Source: JAZLFH01 sp045615705
Lineage (GTDB): Bacteria > Bacillota > Clostridia > UMGS1883
Direction: 5' to 3'
Assembly (NCBI GenBank): GCA_045615705.1
Contig: JAZLFH010000032.1
Location: 1-19,888 of the forward strand
DNA length: 19,888 nucleotides
The translations under genes and the position numbers were made by a program. The notes below the pieces were generated by a model. It saw only the letters and a list, made by a program, of their open reading frames with translations. It searched no databases and had not been told where the DNA came from. Shown here piece by piece: positions 14,447-19,888 of the stretch. How positions within the stretch are numbered: the first letter of the stretch is position 1; each line of letters opens with the position of its first letter.

Positions 14447-16182
14447 AGAAAATTCTTTTAGGTAATATGGCAGTTGCCAGAGGTGCTTATGAAGCAGGGG
14501 TCAAGGTTGTTTCGTCATATCCCGGGACACCAAGCACTGAAATAACAGAGGAAACTGCTAAATTTGATGAAGTGTTTTCTGAATGGGCACCTAATGAAAA
14601 GGTGGCGGCGGAAGTTGCAATCGGTGCAAGTTTTTCAGGGGCAAGAGCAATGTGCTGCATGAAGCATGTAGGCTTTAATGTTGCGGCAGATCCTCTTTAT
14701 ACTGCAAGTTATACAGGTGTCAGAGGAGGTCTTGTAGTCTGCGTTGCAGATGATCAGGGCATGCACTCTTCACAGAACGAACAGGACAGCAGAAATCACG
14801 CAATAGGTGCAAAACTTATGATGCTTGAACCATCAGACAGCAGTGAGTGTTTGGAATATACAAAAAAAGCATTTGAGTTGAGCGAAAAGTTTGACACCCC
14901 GGTAATTTTGCGTCTTTGTACAAGAGTTTCGCACTCACAAAGCATAGTTGAAATTTCCGACAGAGTGGAAGTTGAACTCAAAAATTATGAAAAAGACCCA
15001 ATGAAGTATGTAATGATGCCGGCAATGGCAAAAAAGCGTCATACTTTTGTTGAGGAAAGAATGAGAAAAGCGACAGAATTTTCAGAAAACTGCGAATTCA
15101 ATAAAGTTTTTGAAAAAGACAGCGAAGTGGGAATAATTACAGCAGGAATTTCTTATCAGTATGTAAAAGAGGCTCTTTCTGACAGTGTTGCAATTTTAAA
15201 ACTCGGACTTATCAATCCTCTTCCCGAAAAACTTATAAAAGATTTTGCGAAGAAACATAAAAAGATTTATGTAGTTGAGGAATTAGACCCGATAATAGAA
15301 AACCATTGTAAAAAGATGGGAATTGAAGTAACCGGGAAGGAAATATTCTCCCTTGAAGGTGAATATAGCAGCGAAATAGTTAAAAATGCTGTTTTAGGTG
15401 AGAAAACCGATGTGTATGAGGGAGCAAATGAAACAATACCAAACAGACCGCCGGTTATGTGTGCGGGATGCCCGCACAGAGCAGTACACTATGTACTTAA
15501 AAAACTTGGTTTGATTGTAAATGGTGATATCGGTTGCTATACGCTCGGGGCACTTCCTCCGCTTCAAAGCATTGATAACTGTGTTTGTATGGGTGCAAGT
15601 ATTGGTATGAGCCACGGAATGGAAAAGGCGAGAGGCAGAGATTTTTCCAAGAAGACAATCAGTATTTTAGGTGATTCCACCTTTATTCACAGTGGTATAA
15701 CGGGATTGATTGATGTCGTGTATAATAAGGGTGCTTCTACCGTAATTATTCTTGACAATTCAATCACCGGTATGACAGGGCATCAGGATAACCCTGTTAC
15801 GGGAAAGACAATCAAAGGCGAAACGACAAGAGCAGTTGATTTGGTGAAACTTTGCAACGCAGTCGGTGTTGACAGAGTAATTGTTAAAGATCCGTTTGAC
15901 CTTGATGAGTTTGAAAAGACCGTAAAGGAAGAAATAAATATTGATGAACCGTCTGTTATCATAGCACAAAGACCGTGTGCACTTTTAAAATCGGTTAAAT
16001 ATACGGGAAAAGCAAAGGTTGATTATGATAAGTGTAAGAATTGCAAAATGTGTCTTAAACTCGGATGCCCTGCAATTTTTTACAAAGACGGAAAAATTTC
16101 GATAGACACAACGCAGTGTAACGGATGCGGACTTTGTCTTAATATCTGCAAGTTTGGGGCACTCAAAAAGGAGGACGAGTGA
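14443..16182 (+). CDS. iorA: Indolepyruvate:ferredoxin oxidoreductase alpha subunit
   Basis: IorA is the thiamine-diphosphate subunit of an oxygen-sensitive enzyme that converts aryl-pyruvates (from Trp, Phe, Tyr) plus CoA to aryl-acetyl-CoA, CO2 and reduced ferredoxin. The 579-residue product has the N-terminal pyrimidine-binding domain (SYPGTPSTEITE, residues 24-35), CAGCPHRAVHY near 340, the ThDP/Mg2+ region (GDIGCYTLGALPPL near 362 and GDSTFIHSGITGL near 410), and a C-terminal 2[4Fe-4S] domain. In that domain the first motif, CKNCKMCLKLGCP from Cys531, has four residues before the last Cys, as is common in this family; the second, CNGCGLCLNIC, starts at Cys559. The ATG overlaps the transporter stop, and iorB follows by one base. 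The reaction can also run as reductive carboxylation. Confidence 0.95.
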   Translation: MKKILLGNMAVARGAYEAGVKVVSSYPGTPSTEITEETAKFDEVFSEWAPNEKVAAEVAIGASFSGARAMCCMKHVGFNVAADPLYTASYTGVRGGLVVCVADDQGMHSSQNEQDSRNHAIGAKLMMLEPSDSSECLEYTKKAFELSEKFDTPVILRLCTRVSHSQSIVEISDRVEVELKNYEKDPMKYVMMPAMAKKRHTFVEERMRKATEFSENCEFNKVFEKDSEVGIITAGISYQYVKEALSDSVAILKLGLINPLPEKLIKDFAKKHKKIYVVEELDPIIENHCKKMGIEVTGKEIFSLEGEYSSEIVKNAVLGEKTDVYEGANETIPNRPPVMCAGCPHRAVHYVLKKLGLIVNGDIGCYTLGALPPLQSIDNCVCMGASIGMSHGMEKARGRDFSKKTISILGDSTFIHSGITGLIDVVYNKGASTVIILDNSITGMTGHQDNPVTGKTIKGETTRAVDLVKLCNAVGVDRVIVKDPFDLDEFEKTVKEEINIDEPSVIIAQRPCALLKSVKYTGKAKVDYDKCKNCKMCLKLGCPAIFYKDGKISIDTTQCNGCGLCLNICKFGALKKEDE

Positions 16183-16183
16183 T

Positions 16184-16747
16184 ATGAACATTATGATAGT
16201 CGGAGTCGGCGGACAGGGAACACTCCTTGCAAGCAGAATACTCGGTCAGGTTGCACTCGATATGAACTACGAAGTAAAACTTTCGGAAGTTCACGGAATG
16301 AGTCAAAGAGGCGGAAGTGTTGTTACCTATGTGAAATTCGGCAAAGAAGTTCATTCACCTGTAATTGATGAGGGTTGTGCCGATATTATTCTTTCGTTTG
16401 AAGTCCTTGAAGCATACAGATATGTAAAGTACCTTAAAAAAGGCGGAAAAATAATTGTGAACACACAAAAAATAGACCCGATGCCTGTTATAATCGGTGC
16501 GTGTGAATATCCGGAAAAGATCATTGAAAAAATCAAAAATATGGGAATAGAACTTATTGAATTTGATGCATCTTCGGCAGCTGTAAAGGCAGGAACAATA
16601 AAAGCCGCAAATGTTGCACTTTTGGGCGTTTTGGCAAAAAATACCGAAATTGACGAGAATGTATGGATTAACGCAGTAAAAAGTACAGTACCTCAAAAAT
16701 TTGAATCGGTAAATCTTGAAGCGTTTAAACTCGGCTACAAAGGATGA
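16184..16747 (+). CDS. iorB: Indolepyruvate:ferredoxin oxidoreductase beta subunit
   Basis: IorB is the small subunit, homologous to the gamma domain of pyruvate:ferredoxin oxidoreductases, and pairs with IorA to build the active complex. The 187-residue protein starts MNIMIVGVGGQGTLLASRIL, the glycine-rich motif of this family, followed by SEVHGMSQRGGSVVTYVKFG and a C-terminal NVALLGVLAKNT segment; all are typical. AAGGAGG nine bases upstream selects ATG 16184. The frame is open back to 16154 within iorA, but that would lose the family N-terminus. It ends five bases before the ligase start. Confidence 0.95.
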   Translation: MNIMIVGVGGQGTLLASRILGQVALDMNYEVKLSEVHGMSQRGGSVVTYVKFGKEVHSPVIDEGCADIILSFEVLEAYRYVKYLKKGGKIIVNTQKIDPMPVIIGACEYPEKIIEKIKNMGIELIEFDASSAAVKAGTIKAANVALLGVLAKNTEIDENVWINAVKSTVPQKFESVNLEAFKLGYKG

Positions 16748-16751
16748 TTTT

Positions 16752-18050
16752 ATGTGGAACGAAAAAATTGAGGCAATGTCAAGGGACGAACTTTTATGTT
16801 TGCAGTCAAAAAGACTTGTCGAAACAGTTAAAAGAGTATATGACAACACTCCTTTTTATCGAAAGAGAATGGACGAACAGGGTGTGCTTCCGGGAGATAT
16901 CAAGTCGGTTGAAGATATCGTAAAACTTCCGTTTACAACAAAAGCAGACCTTAGAGATAACTATCCGTTCGGCACATTTTCCGCACCCATGTCCGATATT
17001 GTAAGAGTGCACGCATCAAGCGGAACAACGGGAAAGCAAATAGTTGTAGGTTATACGAAAAATGACCTGGAAGTTTGGGGCGATTGTCTTGCAAGAGCAT
17101 ATACAATAGCGGGAGCAGATAAAAATTCCATTATTCAAATTGCTTATGGTTACGGAATGTTTACAGGCGGTCTCGGTGCACACTACGGAAGTGAAAGAAT
17201 AGGGGCTTCAACAGTTCCGGCATCTACGGGAAATACGGCAAGACAATTGGCATTTTTAAAAGATTTTGGAGTAACTCATATTGCTTGCACTCCGTCTTAT
17301 GCTATATATCTTGGCGAGTCCATGGAAAAATACGGCTATTCAATTGATGATTTCAAACTTAAAGCAGGAATTTTTGGAGCAGAGCCTTGGACTGAAGAAA
17401 TGAGAAAACAGATTGAAAATTCTTTAAAGATTAAGGCTTTTGACATATACGGACTCAGCGAGGTTATGGGTCCCGGTGTTGCGGTAGAATGTGAAAAGCA
17501 AAACGGACTTCACATTTGGGAGGATAATTTTATACCCGAAATTGTTGACAGAAACACATTTAAGGAACTTCCAGACGGTGAAGAAGGCGAACTTGTATTT
17601 ACTTGCATAACGAAAGAGGCATTACCTTTAATAAGATACAGAACAAAGGATGTTTCGGCACTTAATCACGAAGTTTGCGAGTGTGGAAGAACTCACGCAC
17701 GAATGATTAAACCTCGCGGAAGAACTGATGATATGCTTATTATCAGAGGAGTAAATGTTTTCCCTTCTCAGATAGAGTCTGTACTTATGGACTTTGGGAA
17801 AACGCTTCCTCATTATATCTTAGTTGTTGACAGAAAAGGTGTACTTGACACATTGGAAATTAAGGTAGAGGTTGCAAACGAATACTTTTCCGATGAAGTT
17901 AAGACTCTTGAAAAGTTAAAAACGGAAATAGGTACAAGAATACAAAATGTGCTTGGAATATCTGCCAAAATCACTCTTGTTGAACCCTATTCAATTGAGC
18001 GAAGCGAAGGCAAAGCAAAGAGAATAATAGATAACAGAAAACTGTTTTAG
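16752..18050 (+). CDS. paaK: PaaK-type phenylacetate (aryl acid) CoA ligase
   Basis: AMP-forming ligases of this family convert an aryl acid, ATP and CoA to aryl-acyl-CoA, AMP and PPi. The 432-residue length is normal. Motifs are the P-loop SSGTTGKQIVVGYT (Ser89-), IYGLSEVMGPG with Tyr233-Glu237, the central YRTKDVS hinge-region Asp, RGRTDDMLIIRGVNVFP, and C-terminal SEGKAKRIID with Lys421/Lys423 for the catalytic lysine position. ATG 16752 has AAAGGA seven bases before it; the upstream open frame inside iorB is not used. With IorAB it links free aryl acids, aryl-acetyl-CoA and aryl-pyruvates. It could activate salvaged aryl acids for amino acid synthesis, or act in the opposite sense during fermentation. 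Exact substrate is unproven. Confidence 0.92.
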   Translation: MWNEKIEAMSRDELLCLQSKRLVETVKRVYDNTPFYRKRMDEQGVLPGDIKSVEDIVKLPFTTKADLRDNYPFGTFSAPMSDIVRVHASSGTTGKQIVVGYTKNDLEVWGDCLARAYTIAGADKNSIIQIAYGYGMFTGGLGAHYGSERIGASTVPASTGNTARQLAFLKDFGVTHIACTPSYAIYLGESMEKYGYSIDDFKLKAGIFGAEPWTEEMRKQIENSLKIKAFDIYGLSEVMGPGVAVECEKQNGLHIWEDNFIPEIVDRNTFKELPDGEEGELVFTCITKEALPLIRYRTKDVSALNHEVCECGRTHARMIKPRGRTDDMLIIRGVNVFPSQIESVLMDFGKTLPHYILVVDRKGVLDTLEIKVEVANEYFSDEVKTLEKLKTEIGTRIQNVLGISAKITLVEPYSIERSEGKAKRIIDNRKLF

Positions 18051-18061
18051 GGGGTAGTCTT

Positions 18062-18469
18062 ATGTTGATTAAACAGTTGTCGGTATTTATTCAAAATTCA
18101 AACGGAAGACTTTGTAAAATTACGAAAATACTCGCAGATCTAAAAATTAACATGGAGGCACTTTCAATAGCAGATACCGAAGACTTTGGAATTTTGCGAA
18201 TTATTGCGGACGATGCGGAAAAGGCCGAAAAAGCACTGAGGGAAAGTGGCTTTACCGTAAAAACAACAGATGTTATCGGAATTGCAATTCCGGATACTCC
18301 GGGAGCATTAAATGATGTTCTGTCGGTAATTGAGAAAGATGGCATCAGTGTTGAGTATTTGTATGCGTTTATGAGTAAAAATAATGATAACGCCATGGTT
18401 GTTTTAAAAGTAGACGACCCGAAAAAAGCGTTAGATGTTTTAGAAGCAAACGGAACAACTGTTATATAG
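18062..18469 (+). CDS. Tandem ACT-domain protein
   Basis: The 135-residue protein consists of two ACT domains (about 4-66 and 70-134) and nothing else. The first carries the expected turn in VFIQNSNGRLCKITKIL and the second in IAIPDTPGALNDVLSVI, the positions where ACT domains bind amino acids at a dimer interface. Such stand-alone ACT proteins are regularly found after iorAB and paaK-like genes, so it probably senses an aromatic amino acid or related ligand and modulates the ligase or oxidoreductase; that target is inference. GGGGGTAG precedes the ATG, and the spacing from paaK is 11 bases. Confidence 0.9.
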   Translation: MLIKQLSVFIQNSNGRLCKITKILADLKINMEALSIADTEDFGILRIIADDAEKAEKALRESGFTVKTTDVIGIAIPDTPGALNDVLSVIEKDGISVEYLYAFMSKNNDNAMVVLKVDDPKKALDVLEANGTTVI

Positions 18470-18478
18470 GAGTTTAAA

Positions 18479-19711
18479 ATGTTTTCATTCAGCGAAAAAA
18501 CAAACCAATTATCACAAAAGGTGCTTTTGGATCTCAAAAGCACCTTTGATGAAATTGAAATAATTTCTCAAAAAAATCAAGAAAAAGTATTAAAAGCTTT
18601 TATAAACAACAAAGTCAGCGAAGCAAACTTTAATCAAACCACAGGTTACGGTTACGGAGATAACGGCAGAGATGTTTTAGATAAGATTTATGCCGAGGTC
18701 TTTGGAGGAGAAGATGCGTTGGTAAGGCACAATATAGTTAGCGGTACTCACGCACTCACAATCGCTCTCTTTTCATTTCTGCGTCCGGGAGATACCATTG
18801 TATCAGCGGTTGGAAAACCGTACGACACGCTCGAAAAAGTAATTTCCGGAGATTCCGGCGGTAGTTTAAAAGAATTCGGCATAGCATACGAAGAAGTCCC
18901 TTTAAAAGAAGGAAAAGTTGATTTTGAAAAACTAAAAGAAGCCGTCTTAAAAAAACCAAAAGGTGTGCTTATCCAAAGGTCTATGGGATATGGATTCAGA
19001 AAAGCTCTTTCGGTTGAAGAAATAGGTAAAATAATAAGTTTTATAAAAGAAATTTCTCCTGATACAATCTGTATGGTTGATAATTGTTACGGAGAATTTA
19101 CCGAAGAAAAGGAGCCGTGTGAAGTAGGTGCCGATTTAGCAGTAGGTTCACTTATAAAAAATCCGGGCGGTTCACTTGCAATGAGCGGAGGATACATAGT
19201 AGGTCGAAAAGATTTAGTCGAATTGGCTTCTCAAAGACATACAGTACCAGATATAGGAAAAGAGTGTGGTGCTTCGCTCGGACAAAACAGGTTTATGTAT
19301 CAGGGATTGTTTTTAGCACCGCATATTGTATCTCAGGCGGTAAAAAGTGCGGCTTTTTGCGGCGGAATTATGGAAGAATTGGGATTTGAGGTTTGCCCAA
19401 AACCAAACGGAAACCGAAGCGATATAATACAGGCAATAAAATTTAACGACCCCAAAAAACTTATTTCATTCTGTAAATCAATACAGTCCGCATCACCAAT
19501 TGACAGTTTTGTAACACCTGAACCTTGGGATATGCCGGGTTATTCGCATAAAGTAATTATGGCAGCGGGGACATTCGTGAGCGGTGCAAGTATAGAAATC
19601 AGTGCTGACGGTCCCATAAAAGAACCTTATATTGCATACCTTCAAGGCGGTATAACTTTTGAAAGTGCAAAACTTGCGATTTTAAAAGCCGTTGAAGATT
19701 TAGAAAAATAG
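18479..19711 (+). CDS. Methionine gamma-lyase family PLP enzyme (aluminum resistance protein family)
   Basis: The 410-residue protein belongs to the fold-type I PLP enzymes of the 'methionine gamma-lyase family/aluminum resistance protein' group found across Firmicutes. Seen in the sequence: FNQTTGYGYGDNGRD near residues 52-66, NIVSGTHALTIALF for cofactor phosphate binding, CMVDNCYGEF with the pyridine-nitrogen Asp, and GSLIKNPGGS with Lys227 as the likely Schiff-base lysine. The C-terminus has GASIEISADGPIKEPYIAYLQGG. The family is predicted to cleave C-S or similar bonds of amino acids, but the physiological reaction is not settled. It follows the ACT gene by nine bases with TAGGAG as ribosome binding site, so it is probably cotranscribed with the ior genes; whether it shares their metabolism is unknown. 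Confidence 0.92.
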   Translation: MFSFSEKTNQLSQKVLLDLKSTFDEIEIISQKNQEKVLKAFINNKVSEANFNQTTGYGYGDNGRDVLDKIYAEVFGGEDALVRHNIVSGTHALTIALFSFLRPGDTIVSAVGKPYDTLEKVISGDSGGSLKEFGIAYEEVPLKEGKVDFEKLKEAVLKKPKGVLIQRSMGYGFRKALSVEEIGKIISFIKEISPDTICMVDNCYGEFTEEKEPCEVGADLAVGSLIKNPGGSLAMSGGYIVGRKDLVELASQRHTVPDIGKECGASLGQNRFMYQGLFLAPHIVSQAVKSAAFCGGIMEELGFEVCPKPNGNRSDIIQAIKFNDPKKLISFCKSIQSASPIDSFVTPEPWDMPGYSHKVIMAAGTFVSGASIEISADGPIKEPYIAYLQGGITFESAKLAILKAVEDLEK

Positions 19712-19715
19712 ATAT

Positions 19716-19771
19716 AATAAGGAGCTGTAGCAAAATGAATTTCCAAAATTCATTGCTATCAGCTCCTTATT
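19716..19771. repeat. Long near-perfect hairpin after the last gene
   Basis: The left arm (19716-19742, AATAAGGAGCTG then TAGCAA) and right arm (19746-19771, ending GCTATCAGCTCCTTATT) pair over nearly their whole length, with a bulged A and a two-base bulge and a three-base loop. It lies five bases after the stop codon. It could stop transcription, but neither side has a proper T-run, so a palindromic intergenic repeat is as likely. A search of the genome for other copies would tell. Confidence 0.7.
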
Positions 19772-19798
19772 GGGGCTGAGGGGAAAATAGTGCAGATT

Positions 19799-19876
19799 GG
19801 ACAAACTGAGGCAAAAAGCCTTGCTTTTTGCGAACCCGAAGGCGTACGAAAGTACTCCGAGAGGCGAAGTTTGTTC
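19799..19876. other. Candidate structured RNA or repeat at the right edge
   Basis: GGACAAACT (19799-19807) can pair with AGTTTGTTC (19868-19876), closing a region that contains two inner hairpins: GCAAAAAGC/GCTTTTTGC (19811-19831) and GTAC-GAAA-GTAC (19844-19855), the latter with a GNRA tetraloop. No ORF with coding character crosses it. Strand is undecided, because the reverse strand offers a CC-TTCG-GG loop. It may continue past the window edge. Confidence 0.4.
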
Positions 19877-19888
19877 AAAACGCAAAGC

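Noticed and set aside
16355..16849. Minus-strand 164-codon ORF across iorB and paaK
   Set aside because: Phe/Cys/Tyr-rich shadow translation spanning the end of one real gene and the start of another.
19700..19885. Minus-strand 61-residue ORF at the right edge
   Set aside because: It runs through the long hairpin and the nested fold and into the end of the PLP-enzyme gene, has no ribosome binding site I can see, and matches no family I know.
1..19888. Recent horizontal transfer, phage or CRISPR content
   Set aside because: Genes are conserved core or metabolic types with uniform style. No integrase, transposase, tRNA-associated direct repeats or spaced repeat arrays were seen.

Overview
The window looks like a chromosomal segment from a strictly anaerobic, AT-rich Firmicute, most likely of class Clostridia. 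Supporting signs are a gram-positive type PolC beside an MEP-pathway IspG, a clostridial-order rnfCDGEAB operon, an indolepyruvate:ferredoxin oxidoreductase, strong GGAGG-type ribosome binding sites, TTG/GTG starts, and tight gene packing with ATGA/TAATG overlaps. No transposon, phage gene, CRISPR array, tRNA or rRNA was found. The species cannot be named from the sequence.

Layout. (1) 1-1462, minus strand: ispG followed by the start of a PolC-like gene that runs off the left edge. (2) 1463-1816: a divergent intergenic region. It carries a 16-bp AT palindrome, a consensus promoter reading rightward, and an mgtE leader with a 26-codon ORF that overlaps a terminator-like hairpin. (3) 1817-10923, plus strand: mgtE, then rnfC-D-G-E-A-B, then a CPBP-family membrane protease, a patatin-like phospholipase and a sugar-nucleotidyltransferase-like protein. 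A bidirectional terminator closes the run. (4) typA/bipA on the minus strand (10957-12777). (5) A divergent promoter pair (about 12812-12888) in which both promoters share a long identical -35/spacer block, so together they form an inverted repeat. (6) 12926-19711, plus strand: a sodium:solute symporter, iorA, iorB, a PaaK-type aryl-CoA ligase, a tandem-ACT protein and a PLP-dependent methionine gamma-lyase-family protein. (7) 19712-19888: no convincing gene, but a near-perfect 25-bp-class hairpin followed by a nested, RNA-like fold.

How the genes fit together. Rnf couples reduced ferredoxin/NAD+ electron transfer to Na+ or H+ movement. IorAB makes or uses reduced ferredoxin while interconverting aryl-pyruvates and aryl-acetyl-CoAs. 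The PaaK-like ligase interconverts the free aryl acid and its CoA ester, and the ACT protein is a plausible amino-acid sensor for that pathway. The head-gene SSS transporter probably uses the Na+ gradient to move a related substrate. The window therefore combines a ferredoxin/ion-gradient module with an aromatic-amino-acid or aryl-acid module. Direction (fermentation versus reductive synthesis) cannot be decided from sequence.

The most novel-looking element is the mgtE leader: a short ORF with an Asp-Pro-Arg-Arg-Arg stretch placed just before a hairpin plus T-run, with no recognisable M-box. It suggests translation-dependent attenuation of an mgtE-rnf transcript.
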